The notes: generated from the sequence alone by a model not told the origin. DNA of 64,000 nucleotides from Aselliscus stoliczkanus (GCA_033961575.1 CM066731.1:62029501-62093500), one strand, 5' to 3'. Positions 48,750 through 60,806 are shown, counted from the first letter of the stretch. Translations and numbers: made by a program.

Positions 48750-49160
48750 TTTATAAAGAGCTCTTCCAAATCAGTAAGAAAAAGAACAACCCAAGAGAAA
48801 AAAATGGGAAAAGGCCTTGAAAAAATAGCAACAACAAAAAGAATTCCAAGCGCTGGAAAGTACTTATCCTCAATCAAATTAAAACAAAAGTTAGATATCA
48901 TTTTCTCCTAGCAGAAGCAAAGATTTGTTCTAAATAGCAATATGGAGTATTTGGCCATTGCGTAGGAAACTGGCATTCTCATACATTGAGCAAGTATACA
49001 TTGGTGTAACTTCTTTGGAGGTAGATTTTACACCATCTATTAAAAGATGAAAATTTGATTTGCCCTAGAGACTCATCTTTTAGGGATTTATCTTAAAGAG
49101 GTGTTTACATATGACCAAAAAATAATGTGTACAAGGATGTTCAGCATAACCTAGTGCAGA
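48750..49160 (+). mobile_element. Old L1/HAL1-type LINE fragment (ORF2 3' region)
   Basis: Word order follows the 3' part of mammalian L1 ORF2: 'AAATCAGTAAGAAAAAG..AACAACCC', 'AAATGGGAAAAGGCC', 'ATTAAAACAAAAGTTAGATATCATTTT', 'TTGGTGTAACTTCTTTGGAGG', 'TGTACAAGGATGTTCAGCATAACC'. The frame is broken many times. Confidence 0.75.
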
Positions 49161-52100
49161 CAACAAAGGGTTCTATGGAAAGTAACTTCATAAGGTGACC
49201 TGATCATAAACTCCTAACTGGGCAGATTGTACTGTGTACTCACATCCCAGGCCTATAACTTCTTTAGTGAAAGATTTTAAAGCAAGTCCCATCCATTGCC
49301 TTGTGCATATAGGTGAACACACCACTGAAATGCCAGAAGTGATACTCCTCAAAGGAGAAACCACCCTCAAGAGAGCACATAATCTTAACTATCCTGCAAT
49401 CCAATCCCATCTTGCTTACTCCCATTTCCATGTAATCTTTCTTACCTTCTCTTCTTAATTCCAAATGCATAAAAGAAACTGCAAAACTGTCCCTCCCAGA
49501 GCATTTTAGATCTTGCTTCCTGGCAATTGTCATCAGTTCCAATAAATCATATAAATATTCTCTACAGGTTTAGACATTTCTTATGTCGACATAACTGAAA
49601 AAAGGAAATGGTAATTGTAGCTGCCTCTGGGAAACAGGCCAGGGATTGAGGGCTGGATTGGGGAAGAAACATATTTTTTGCTGTAAATTTTTCATACTAT
49701 TTGGATTTTTCTTTCAGTCCAGTGGGAGGCCGCAGCTGGAGTGCAAGGGATTAAGGGGTAATGTAAACCAAGAGATGCACAGAATGGAGGTGAGAGCACA
49801 GCATCTGGGCTCATCTTTCCTTCCTTTTCTTTAATCCTGATCATAGCCCCCCTGCTACTGATCGCTGTTTCAGGGTTGGAGAACAAGGCTCAGAGGAAAC
49901 ATTCACAAAATAAGAAGAAAAAGCGAGTAGGGGAACATAAGGCGACAAATTCCTTGCCATACTGACCCTAAAGGGGTCCAGAATCCTAGCTGCTTCCTCC
50001 ATTCTGCTGACTGCCTGCTGAGAACTTCCTGCTTCCAGACTGTCCTCTAAAAGCATCTCCTGGGAACATTTTGGGGGCCTTAGGCTTTCTCTTCAACTGG
50101 CTTGAAATTGCCCTGGAAAGTTCCCAGACACTGACATTTTAGAAACAGCCTACAAATTCTTTGTGAAAATGAAAAACTTTTCTCTCATTGAACAAGTAGT
50201 CACCCATTCTTCTCCAAGGAGCCATTTCCTCTTTGTGAGCACCGAAGCCCATTTCGGAAGCCCATTTCGGAGACTTCGTAAACGTAACTGTTTTATAAAT
50301 GAGTCTCCATCAGACAGACTGCTTGACCGTTGAAGATGGAAGCAGCAGACAAGGAAATAAGGGTGTCTGGCAGTAGAGGGACAATTCCGGTAACTCTGAG
50401 AAATTGTCTACGCTGCCTTTTTAGGCTGCAATATTTTAAAATGGGCCAAGCAATTCCAAAACCCAAAGTGTTATTAATAGTTTAATCACCAACAGAAAGA
50501 TTGGGCTGATTTAAATTGGTGAGGGAAAATCTTGCTATAACAAGTGTAAAACACTATCTTCATCCAGGTGAGCCAAGACCCAAAGAGTTCAAATGAAGTC
50601 AGCTGCCATTTTTGCAAAATACAAAAGCAATGCAATACAGAATTGTACTTATCATCATAGAAAAGATCTGCAGCAATTCTTGAGTCGCTGTTAAAAGTGG
50701 GTGGCAGTGGTTTTTAATCTTTTTGGAGTCAGAGCTATCTTTTAGACTGATGAAAATGTAGGTGGAGAGTTAGAAGGGACAAACCCAACCCTTTCTTTCC
50801 CTATGAACCAACCTACCAAGAACACCATACTCATTAGCTCTGAACAAACCTTAATAATCTCTGAACACACAAATTTAAATGCTAAGCCTAATTAAGCAGA
50901 CACCACCACTACCTTTCATTTTGTGTGTTAATGGGGACACACACAGGAAATACAATACTACAAGTAATGACGATTCTCATGAGCCGAAGAACAAAATTAG
51001 TATCTACAGGTTCTAATTAAATTTTGGCTTCCAAATATGATGTTTTGCTTTTTACTAAAAATAGTGAACTTTTAAAGTAGAGAAGGAAATAATAAAATGC
51101 CCAACTCATAAAAAAGAAATTGATGGGAGTGGCAGCATTTTGTCTTTCGCAGCTCCTGATTGTTCACAGTCTATCCAGAGTTCCATGAGTCACAGGAAAC
51201 CCAGATTCCCCAGTGAGACAAGATAAGGTAAAAAATAAACAATAAATGTGAATATGCTGTGGAAAAAGGAAACATTTCTCTTAAATATTAATTGTTTGTC
51301 ATTTAGTTGTTGCTGTTATCATAAGAATACTAGTCCTTGACACAGGAGAGAGAGTCTGTATGGACCATAGATTATTAATGCATAAAATTGAAAACATTTA
51401 TCAACTTCAGTTCTGCCAGGATCAGGAATATCAGAAGTTGTTCAAAGCCTTTAAAAATCAAAACCAAAAACACTTCCATGTGGAATGGATAGTTTAAAAA
51501 AAAAAAAGTACTTGGAGCAGTAGAATTTTCCCTGGACCTTGTATAGCACACCCAGACAAAAATAAGCCTTTGTTTTCTTCCAAAACGCTCGCAAAATGCC
51601 TGCCACTGCTTAGTTCTACCGAGGGAAGATGTGTCCTTCTATTTTAGTGGCCCTGCAGTTCTCTCTCCCTAATTAGAGCCTCCATATTGTCTGGCCATCT
51701 GCTTCTGGGTTCTGCCCAAGCTGTGGTGATGGAAGGGGTATTTTATGATCTCATCCTTTTAGTGGGAGGATAAATTCCACATTAGTCTCATCACGACAAA
51801 ATGCCTTTGGGGAAGATACATGGACCATCATGGTGCATCCTGTGTGACAGCTAAATATTGCCCCTGGCTTACAGGGGTTTTCTGTTTGACCATGTCATGG
51901 CTGACTAGCATGAAATGTCATATTCTACTGCTGTCTCAACCACTGTCCTTACGTTGTCTCCTTCTATTGATTTGCTACTTGACCTTTGTATTTTCCCCAT
52001 GTACAGCTAGCAGCCTTATCTTATGTTAAGTCATCCTGGCTATTAAGTATAACTCTATTTGGGTAGCCACCAGCCCAGACTAGCCCTTTATCCCAGCTTC

Positions 52101-52190
52101 TCATTTCTCCACATTCAGGCACATACTATTTCTGGTACACTGTTCACAGAGACAGCCTCTAACACTTCCTCTCATCTCTGTACATGCATG
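49161..52190. other. Intergenic stretch, nothing recognised
   Basis: No genes or confident repeats. At 50244-50269 the 13-mer GAAGCCCATTTCG is duplicated in tandem. Confidence 0.45.
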
Positions 52191-53185
52191 TTCCTCCTAT
52201 CAGGAAGGGAGGTCTGCCTGACCACCACTGAATCTGTAATGGCCTTATGGCTTACTTTGACCAAAAGAGCAAGGAAGAGGTGATGCTGTACTGTTCAGAG
52301 GCCTGAAAGAGCTTTCGCTCTTTGGGAGCCTACTTGCCATGGAAAGAAGTCCAACAAATCCTATTCAAGAGAAAAGCCAGGACAATGGGCTCTGGAGACA
52401 CCCAGTGGAAGGAGAGGTGACATGAAGAAAACCAAGGACCCAGACATTTGCATGAGTTCAGCTGACACAAGAGAAAAGACAGGGCTAGCCAGCCCACAAA
52501 CCCCAGTCTTCTGAGCCATACCTGTTAAGATATCAGACCTGTGATTGAGGCTATGTTGAGCCCTCTCAGCCCCTGCTGGCTGCCCCAGTCAGCACCACGT
52601 GGAGCAGAGAAAAGCTACCCCACTTAGACATGCCCGAGTTGCTGACCTACAGATTGGTCTCAATAAAATGGTGACTGTATGGGCCGGCCAAGTGGCACAT
52701 TGGTTAAGAGCTGGTTTGGGATGCCAGCGGCCCTGGTTCGGATCCCACATATGAGGGCCAGTGACACTGCCCTCTACAGCTAACAGCAGCTCCCCCTGGA
52801 GCTGGGCTGTGCGAGCCCCGGCAATGGTGTAGGCTGCAGCCCTTGCTGCAGTGAGCTGCCATAGGCTACAGTGAGTGGCCGGCAGCCAGCGTGAGCTGCC
52901 AATAGCCACGGTGGGTGACCATCCAGAGGCAGGTGACCAATCTGCCTTACCCGGGAAGTGCGCAATGATGACACCAACATGGCCCAGTGAAGCAACATCC
53001 TCCGCAACTAGACTGAAGAACAAAAAGACAGCAACTTGTCTGTTTCCCTTCCCCGATTCCCCAATGCTGTTCCCCTCTCCCAGTTCCCCAATAAAATCTT
53101 TTTAAAAAAATGGTGATTGTGGTAAGCCCCTAAGTTTGTGGGTGATTTGTTATACAGCAGTCTACAACTGATACATAAATACTCT
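52191..53185 (+). mobile_element. MaLR (MLT1-type) LTR, split by a SINE
   Basis: MLT1 words in order: 'TTTGACCAAAAGAGCAAGG', 'CACGTGGAGCAGAGAAAAGC', 'GAGTTGCTGACCTACAGATTGG', 'AATAAAATGGTGA', then after the SINE 'GTAAGCCCCTAAGTTTGTGGGTGATTTGTTATACAGCAG'. About 570 bp without the insertion. The 5' limit is approximate. Confidence 0.75.
52679..53106 (+). mobile_element. tRNA-derived SINE, long form, full length (T+ type)
   Basis: A complete unit. Head GGGCCGGCC with A box, B box GGTTCGGATCC and CACTGCCCTC; body TACAGCTAACAGCAGC; four 20-nt units at 52851-52930; a 3' part with 'CCGCAACTAGACTGAAG'; AATAAA at 53090-53095; TCTTTTT at 53097-53103; then A. Flanking duplication AAAATGGTGACTGT (52665-52678) and AAAATGGTGATTGT (53107-53120). 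AATAAA plus TCTTT marks it as a T+ SINE, a class whose pol III transcripts can be polyadenylated. It resembles, from memory, SINEs of rhinolophoid bats. Confidence 0.92.
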
Positions 53186-53199
53186 GATGATGATTATGA

Positions 53200-53660
53200 T
53201 ATTGGCCTCGAAAGAATCAAGCTGCCCTGTGACCATGGCTCCTTGCAATGTGACATTGCTGTACCTCCCATCAAGAGGTGAGGCCTATGACTTCTTTTTG
53301 ACCAAAAGAATGTGGCAGAAAAAACTCTGTGTGAGTCCCAGATCCTGGGCCACAGGAGACATTGCAGCTTTAATGCTCACACTTTCAGATAACCATGCTG
53401 TCAAAAGCCTAGTCTAAATCAGTGGAAAGTGAGAGGCCACATGAAGGAGAGCCAAGGCACTCCAGCTGATAGCCAACACCATCAGCCGGAAATGTGAGCG
53501 AGGCCACCTAGAACCCTCTTCCAGCGGGTGACTGTGAACGTAGGAGTAATCCCAGGTGTCACTATCCAGGTTACCAACCATGGAATCATGAGCAATAACC
53601 ACAATTGCTTTAAGCCGCTAAGTTTTGGGGTGGCGTTCTACATAACTCCTGGCTAGTTCA
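53200..53660 (+). mobile_element. MaLR (MLT1-type) LTR, second copy
   Basis: MLT1 pattern: 'TTTTTGACCAAAAGAATGTGGCAG', 'GAGAGGCCACATGAAGGAGAGCC', 'GCCAACACCATCAGCCGG', 'TTGCTTTAAGCCGCTAAGTTTTGGGGTGG'. It lies in the same orientation only about 15 bp after the previous LTR. Confidence 0.78.
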
Positions 53661-53809
53661 TATGGTCTGGGTCCCCCAGCCCCCAGGCCCCAGTGATAAG
53701 TCCAAGCACCCAGGGTGCAAGCCTGACAGCGTGGTCAGGCTCCTGACACCACATGACTGCTGAAAGTAGAGAGCTGTATACTCTATACTACAGTTATAGG
53801 CATAGGTCA

Positions 53810-53995
53810 GGTGCACAGGCTGTAAATTTCACTGCCTGGAGTTAATTAGGGCTCTGCCACTGACAAGATGAGCAACCTAAGGCAAGCCTCCTTGTTTGTT
53901 AAATAGGGATAGGAATAGTAAGTACCCACTGAGTTGTCACGAGCATTCAATGAAATAATCTGCATAAAATATACTCAGTAAATGTTAGACAGCCT
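53810..53995 (+). repeat. MIR SINE
   Basis: 'CACTGCCTGGAGTTAATTAGGGCTCTGCCACTGAC', 'GTTGTCACGAGCATTCAATGAAATAATC' and a 'CTCAGTAAATGTTAG' end. Confidence 0.8.
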
Positions 53996-54280
53996 TATTT
54001 ATCAAAAACACAAGACTAGTTTTTATGGGAAGCCTTTACAAGTGTTTAACTAAAGCCATATCCTCTAGAAATATTTTTATAAAAATGAAACCAAGAATGA
54101 AAAACCCTCATCCCCATAACCCCCCGCACCTGCTTTAGGGAGTTGCCATGGTACTACTGGAAGATTCTAGAGGAAATGGCATAGGACATTTTTTATGGGA
54201 TAGATCTGTAGGAGGGAATACGTCTAAGTGATAATTTAACGTGCTTTGGGGCAAAGCTTTAAGCTTTTTTTAAGAAAATT

Positions 54281-54463
54281 GTGGGTGAGGCTGGTTAGCT
54301 CAGTTGGTTAGAAAGCAATGCTCATAACACCAAGGTTGCCGGTTCGATCCCCATATGGGCCACTGAGATGTGCCCTCCACAACGTGATTGAAACAACTAC
54401 TTGACTTGGAGCAAATGTGTCCTAGGAAAGACACACTATTCCCCAATTTAAAAAAGAAAAGTA
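54281..54463 (+). mobile_element. tRNA-Ile-derived SINE
   Basis: Second copy of the family at 22343: 'GGCTGGTTAGCTCAGTTGGTTAG', 'ATAACACCAAGGTTGCCGGTTCGATCCCCATATGGGCCA', then the 'CCCTCCACAACGTGATTGAAACAACTAC' body and an 'ATTCCCCAATTTAAAAAAG' tail. Nine-bp duplication AAGAAAATT (54272-54280, 54464-54472). Confidence 0.9.
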
Positions 54464-54472
54464 AAGAAAATT

Positions 54473-55059
54473 ACTCCTTCTAATTACTCTTAAACTAGGA
54501 TTTTTAAAGCATCAGACTTCCTATCAATCTGAAGATAGGCATCTAAAATACTTTTTCTAATCTAATGCTGCAGCACTGATAAACTGGAGAAAGGACACAA
54601 AATGGTGGTGAGTTAAGTGTTAAACTCCACAGAATAATAGAGTGAGAGGTTTCACTGAGGCGATATGGTAGGAAAGGCCCAGAAAGGGAATTAAGCAGCT
54701 CTACAAATTAGACAATAGTCATTGGAGATTGAAAAGGTGGTGAAGAGATGTTATATCTATGCGTCATGAATTTGTACACTGAAATAATGAGCAGAATAAA
54801 GGTAAATGGTCCAATTTCTTGGATTATAATGCAAATAATTTATTTTAATTGGATTAGAGATTTTCACCTTGAGTATTGCTTCATACAATTGAGATGCAAC
54901 AAAAATGTCAGCTGGTGAATTCAGAATGAAGCATCTTTTTTAATAAAGAACAAATAAAATGAGAATTCTCTAGAGCCAGGAATGACACCATAATTCTAGA
55001 ATATTTTTAATAATCAGCACAGAAAATACCAAGAAAAAGGAATTTATGCTCTTAGTTGT
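54473..55059. other. Intergenic stretch, nothing recognised
   Basis: AT-rich. No gene or repeat that I can name. Confidence 0.45.
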
Positions 55060-55290
55060 CTTAAGTCAGTTCAAAGTGCTGTAACAAAAACACCACAGAC
55101 TGGGCGGCTTAAACAACAGAAATTTATTTCTCCCAGTTCTGGACCCTGGGAAGTTCAAGATCAAGGTACCATCCAGTTCAGTTCCTGGTGAGCGTTCTCC
55201 TCCTGTTTATGTTCTCACATGGTGAAGAGAGAGAGAGAGAGACAGGAAGCAAGCTCTCTCCTTATAAGTTCAAATTGCAAGTTCATGAGA
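55060..55290 (-). mobile_element. MaLR LTR fragment, MLT1A type
   Basis: 'GTAACAAAAACACCACAGACTGGGCGGCTTAAACAACAGAAATTTATTTCTCCCAGTTCTGG' and 'GTTCAAGATCAAGGTACC' are the reversed 3' half of MLT1A. The 5' half is missing, with a GA-rich stretch at 55228-55242. Confidence 0.85.
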
Positions 55291-56083
55291 TAAACAAATG
55301 ACTTATTGCTTAATTCGCTAAGGCTGGAGATGGTTTGTTACACCGCAACAGAAAACTGTCATCTTTTCAACATTCCAGTTGCCATCATTATTTTATTATG
55401 TCAGTGACCTGGTGAAAGTTTCTTGGTATAATTTTTGATATATTGTAATACAGAAATTCTGAGTATAAATGAAAAACATTATCTAAATTTTTTCCAATAA
55501 TTTGCCCCTGGAGCAATTTTCTACAAAAAATTTTTCATAGTAAGCATTATAGCTATATAATATATGTATTGATTCTTTAAAAATAATGTTCTTACCCTGC
55601 TGAATATATTCAAACCTTACATTTATTTCAGAGGTGTTATGAAAGAATCAATAATTATGCTTTTTAATGTCCTTGCTATACAATCTTAGAATTCCAATTT
55701 AGGTTTAATGTGTTATTTTTTCTAGCTTAAGAACTATAGAAGTTCTCCATGTCAGAATCACCAATAACTTTGTATGTGGCCACTAATGCATTGTAACTAA
55801 AGGAAAGGTCTCCTGGGAGGCCCCATTGCCAGTCAAAGACCCACCACTCTACTCTCTTTACCAGATAATCCAGCATTTAAGAACAAACTACAGAGATGTT
55901 TTGTCCAGCACATAATACTGCTATAAAGGTGCTAATCTCTGCAACTCATGATATTAGATAGATAGATGGATGGATGGATGGCTGACAGGTAGGTAGGTAG
56001 GTAGGTAAGTAGGTAGGTAGGTAGAAAGATGATAGATGAGATAAATAGATGATAGATGATTGATAGAAAGGTAGGTAGGTAGG

Positions 56084-56128
<45 letters not shown>

Positions 56129-57594
56129 GATAGATAGACCCTCCCTGGCAGCAAAATTAATCCAACTAAGATTTTAAATCGTTACAATTTTCTAGGTAAA
56201 ATTAATCACTGAGAATCTGAAAACAGAATCCTAATTTCTGTCTGAAAAGAGCTGCCTTTCTCTCTTCCCTCACACTTCCTCCTCCAGTCAAGGATCCTCA
56301 CTTATCCCCACCTACCAGCCTCAGATCAACCTAGACAGGAAATTGTACATACATGTAACTGTTGGGAATGGCAATTGCCATGGGCTCAGAGTGTCCTTGC
56401 ATGTCCTTGCTGGTTATGCCAAGGACATAAGGCACTGACAGCTCTTTTCTTGAGGGTTTGCTCTTAACAAACAGCCTTGAGGAATGAGATCATTTCTCTC
56501 ACCAAAGAAAAGGCTTGCTTACCTCTCATTATAAAAGCAGTAGAATCCTCAAGTTCAGTGTTTCTCAGTGTGACATAACCCACTACATGCATGGCACCCA
56601 GTGCACCCCTCTGTCACACCCCGATGGGACGTGGGGGGAACAATGGAGAACCAACACAACATTATGCTCGTGCTGGCTTTGCCATAAGTAACACAGTCTT
56701 TTGTCTCTCACCCAGGATGCTCATGTCTTCTGCCAGCGTTAATGAAACAATAACAGGCTGACTTGTAAGAAAACCTTAGATCCTTCAGTTTTTTGGGGTT
56801 TTTTGCAGTAGTTAAATAAAATGTTGGCCAGAAATAAAGCAAATTAGGGCATGCGAGGTAGAGTGTGTTAAAACACAAAAACTAGTTCTCTCGTTCACCA
56901 TTCAATCAAAAAACATGTGTTTCTGAGATGTGGAAGGGAATTTTCTAGATCTAAGTTTCTGAATTTGCAAGTGGTGGCAGAGTTTACTCTATTCCATTGG
57001 CTTCTCTTTCTGCTGTTGCCAAGATCATGTGGAAGGAAGAATCTGTGTGGCCAAAGCAGTTGGTCAAAGCCTATTGTGTCACAGCTGCTGAAGCCCAGAA
57101 AATTTCTTAGAGAACAGTTAAAAAAAAAAGTGATACCTAAGTTTTCTAACTAGCATCAAATGCTGCAAGAGGGTTTTCCTTCGGTAAGATTTTAGCATAA
57201 GAGTCTAATGACAACAATAAATTGGGATAATGTAATCATCATTTGATATTTCACAAAATAAAAAGGAGCATCGAGTTTATTTACATTTTCATTTAATAAG
57301 TTTAAAAGCACTGTAAACATAATATTAAGCAACAGACTGGTCATTGTGCCTGGCCCAAAACTATGTCAGCGATTTTGACCAATGTGAGATAGATTTTCCA
57401 CAAAAATTCTATGAACTTGTTTCAGGATGAGCATAACCAGAAAAGCAGGACTGCTGCTATATCCTACTTAAAAAAAAAAAAAAAAAAAGTAGAGTATGAC
57501 CATCCAGATTTCCAAAACAAGTAAATTAGAGGATGATTATTTGAATTACAAAAAAAAAAAAAAATCTTTGATTTTAAAAAGCATTACTTTAAAT
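55291..57594. other. Intergenic stretch, mostly unrecognised
   Basis: Contains the tetranucleotide array at 55952 and an A-run at about 57471-57488. No coding signal. Confidence 0.45.
55952..56136 (+). repeat. Compound (TAGA)n/(TGGA)n/(TAGG)n microsatellite
   Basis: Blocks of TAGA, GGAT, TAGG and again TAGA units. The final TAGA run spans about 56088-56127. A minus-strand SIYL/PTYL frame is a translation of the repeat. Confidence 0.95.
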
Positions 57595-57824
57595 CAGTGT
57601 TTCTCAACTAGGGGCAATTTGCCCCCCTCTCCCTGCCGGGGACATTTGGCAATATCTGGAGATATTTTTGGTTGTCACAGCCAGTGCGGGGGGGAGGGTT
57701 GCTACTGGCATCTAGTGAGTAGTGGCCAGGGCTGCTATAAGCACCCCACAGTACACAGGACAGCCCCCACAACAAATAATTATCTGGCCCCAAATGGCAA
57801 TCGTGACTGGATTGAGAAACCCTG
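57595..57824 (+). mobile_element. MER5A-type hAT-Charlie MITE, full length
   Basis: Starts CAGTGTTTCTCAAC and ends with the inverted ATTGAGAAACCCTG. The interior has 'GGACATTTGGCAATATCTGGAG', 'TTTTTGGTTGTCACAGCC', 'GGCATCTAGTGAGTAG', 'ACAGGACAGCCCCCACAACAAA'. The 8-bp duplication is CTTTAAAT (57587-57594) and CTTTAAGT (57825-57832), as expected for hAT. Confidence 0.95.
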
Positions 57825-57832
57825 CTTTAAGT

Positions 57833-58544
57833 GGAAACTCTTTCTGTGTGTATTTAAGTATTTGTGATTGTTGAATAAGCACCAATCGCGACTTAACCAA
57901 AACTCACCTATATTTGCAATTTCATCTTTCTTTTAAATGTCATTTAAGGTAGATAATTTTACCCCGACCCTTGAAAATTTTGCCAGGTACCTAACTTTTC
58001 TGTTCTTTACTCTTAGGTTCTACAGTCACTTGAATGAACAAACACAAGACAAATACAGTGATTAGAATGTGCAGTCCAGAAGGGTAATCAAAACTCTGAA
58101 TTTGATTTCATGTCAAATCTCTCCTCCCAGTGTGAGCCTGATCCAGAATGGAACCCTGGTGTGGGGATGGGGACTTGCTTGGCATCTCTGTATCTGTTTC
58201 CTTACTACCTCAGTTTTACCCCTCCAGGACTGGCACATTGGAAGAGAAGGAGGAAGCAGGAAAGATCCTATTTCACCTACTACCATCATTAGCCAGTTTC
58301 TCATATGCTGAGCCTGGCGGTAGTTTCAAGATTTTCTTCTGCTGTGTGTAAGTGGGTGCCTCTTCCACCATCCAGAGTGCCCTCTGACTGAGTGGCACCC
58401 TGATTCTCATGTACTTGGTTCCAACAGGTACTACATTGGTACTCTGTGGAGAGCACAGAGAGGAATCTTAGATTTTGAAATCAGAAGAAATTCCTAAAGC
58501 TAAAAGAGCAAACATAGTAACTAACTCAACATTCGTGAATGTTA
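57833..58544. other. Intergenic stretch, nothing recognised
   Basis: No gene or named repeat. Confidence 0.45.
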
Positions 58545-58548
58545 TTTG

Positions 58549-58945
58549 TGTTAAAAAAAAAAAAAAAGAAACAATGAGGCCAAGATGGAGTCACTTTTGC
58601 TAAACCAAACCAAAATGTAATAAACTAACTTAATTAGTTTTCACGTCTCTCAGGAGTGGGATTTTTAAACCAATCAATTGGGAATTTCTTAATCCACGTG
58701 ATAATCCGCCTGATAAAACCCCCTAGTTCGCCCTAAGGGGAGGTGTCGCTGCCTAAAATAATCCACTCTTTTAACTCCTTAGTTTCACCCTCTTTCTCCT
58801 TATAAAAACCTTCCATTTTATACAATTCATTGGCGCGCGCTTCTAGTTGCTAAGAGGGATGCTGCCCAATTAACAAATTGCTTAGTAAAGCTTGCAAGTC
58901 AGCTAGTAAGAGAGAATTTCTTTTCTTTTCTTTTCTTTTTTTTTA
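58549..58945 (+). mobile_element. Possible solo LTR of an endogenous retrovirus
   Basis: The layout resembles an LTR: an opening TGTTAAAA, a U3-like part with 'GAGGCCAAGATGGAGTCAC', a TATAAAA box at about 58801, and 85 nt later an AGTAAAGC polyadenylation-like signal in a 'CTTAGTAAAGCTTGC' context. The limits are uncertain, with a CTTTT-rich end, no duplication found and no viral genes nearby. It may be another repeat class. Confidence 0.4.
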
Positions 58946-59724
58946 AGATTGAAAACCTTTGCATGGTGTGGAAGTATATACTACTGTATTCTATTGCTTA
59001 ACCAAATATTTCATTACATAGTGACCTCTACTGGGAAAACTAAATATTTTACCAGGGCTAACAAAACAAGAAGCCAATTTAGTCTGTTTGGTCAAGGCAT
59101 TAGTTAATTTGGAAAGGCAAAAATCTGTTATTTAGAATTGTTAAGGCCTAAATATACTCTGAATATTTTTATTTTAAAAGAGATTTTATAAAAGATTTCA
59201 AACGTATTATGTATAGAGAATAAACAACACATACCTGCCACTGGACGTTATCAAATCTTAAACATTTTGCCATATTTACCTAAGGCCATTTTTTTAGTAA
59301 GAATATATACATGAAGCCCCTATATCCCCCTTCCTGAAAATAGTCTCTTCCTCCCCTCTCAAGGGGGCACTATTGGTGTCATCTTCTCATGAATATTTTC
59401 ATACTTCTTATATTAATGTATTTACATATAATACAGAGTAGTGTGTTGCAAGTTGTAAATTTTTACATAAATGGAATTACAAACATATATATATATGAAA
59501 TTTACACTTTTTCTGAAAGTTTACACTTTTCTGCTGTTCATATTGGCCTATTATAGAGATAATGTTCCCCTCCCCGAAAGTGTGTGTTGGGGGCGGGGAG
59601 ACTTTGAGAGTTAAACTGATGGGGAAACCATGATTCTTCATAACAGAGGTAGGTAAGAAAAGTTGCCAAAGGGATTCTGTACAAACATGTTTAAAAACAG
59701 GGACACAAGAGAAAACCAGTAGGA
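58946..59724. other. Intergenic stretch, nothing recognised
   Basis: AT-rich. Text around 59160-59510 ('..AGAATAAACAACACATACCTGCC', 'TACAAACATATATATATATG') may be an old L1 3' tail, but I cannot confirm it. Confidence 0.4.
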
Positions 59725-59935
59725 ACTAATATTATCGAGCACTTATAACATGCTAGACGCTGTTTTAAGTAATTTCTTTTAAACATTTAAGCCTCACAAC
59801 ACTGAGACAACTGCGATGATCTCCATTTTACAAAGAAGGAGACCAGGGCACAGATTCCCTATTTTGCCTTTGGTCAAGCAGCTTATGAGTGGAAGGACCT
59901 GGAGACGAGCCTAGTCTGACACTCTGCTCTGAACC
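59725..59935 (-). repeat. MIR SINE
   Basis: Reverse MIR series: 'AGCCTCACAACACTGAGACAACTG', 'CTCCATTTTACAAAGAAGGAGACC', 'TTTGGTCAAGCAGCTTATGAGTGG'. Confidence 0.85.
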
Positions 59936-60284
59936 ACGTGTAGATGGGGCTTATCAAGAATTCTAAGAACCACACGTAGCACCCCTTTAAGTCAATAGCC
60001 TGCCAATGCTGATGCACTTGAGCTCTACCTAGCTCCCCTCCTTGTGGCTTTCTGAGACTCCAGCAGGCCCCAAAGGTGTGGACAGCGACTCTCTTCTCTC
60101 TATTCAGAAATTTCACTCACCACAAATTGAGCATCCCCTTCCATGCAAAACCTCATGGTCCCTTGGCATGAGAAACACTCAGAGCTGTTCCTGACTCAAC
60201 AACTGTGACCCGAAATAAGTCAAAAAGAATAATTTCGGTGATCAGTTAAACTTCTTTAAACACGGCAATTTGAAATAATGTTGT

Positions 60285-60405
60285 GGGCCCGGCCGAGTGG
60301 CACAGTGGTTAAGCGCTGGCTTGGGAAGCCAGCGGCCCCGGTTCGGGTCCCACATATGACGGCCAGTGACACTGCCCTCAAAAAAAAACAAAAAAAAAAC
60401 AAAAA
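60285..60405 (+). mobile_element. tRNA-derived SINE, short form
   Basis: GGGCCCGGCCGAGTGGCACAG, stem GCTGGCTT-GGG-AAGCCAGC, B box GGTTCGGGTCC, ends CACTGCCCTC then an A-rich tail with two C interruptions. The target duplication is not clear. Confidence 0.93.
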
Positions 60406-60806
60406 TGAGGAAGAATGATTGAATGTGCTGTGACATCCTAAGTCATTAAATGGGAGGACCTGGCAACACTGCCATCATACAGCTATGCACTTAGTTGCAA
60501 TAGCTGATATGCATGGGAGTTTTAGTCCTTTAATTACTTGGCTTTAATTCTTTAGCAGAGAGAAAGGGGAGATGGGCCTCCAAGCCTAAGGAACAGCAAC
60601 AAGAAACGTGAACTCTGGCTGGTGTCTGCTCCCCTGGGGAGGCCTTCTAGGAAGAAAAGGAAATAGCCTAGCACCTGCTTTCAGGTAGACGTAAGAATTT
60701 AAGGAACTTAAGGGTTTCGAAGTGTTCCTTAGAAAGTAGTCAAGGCAAAAAGTCTTAGGAATGACAACGACATGGAAAAAGTCAACTAGGATTGATGGGA
60801 ATCTGT
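60406..60806. other. Intergenic stretch, nothing recognised
   Basis: No gene or repeat recognised. Confidence 0.45.
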
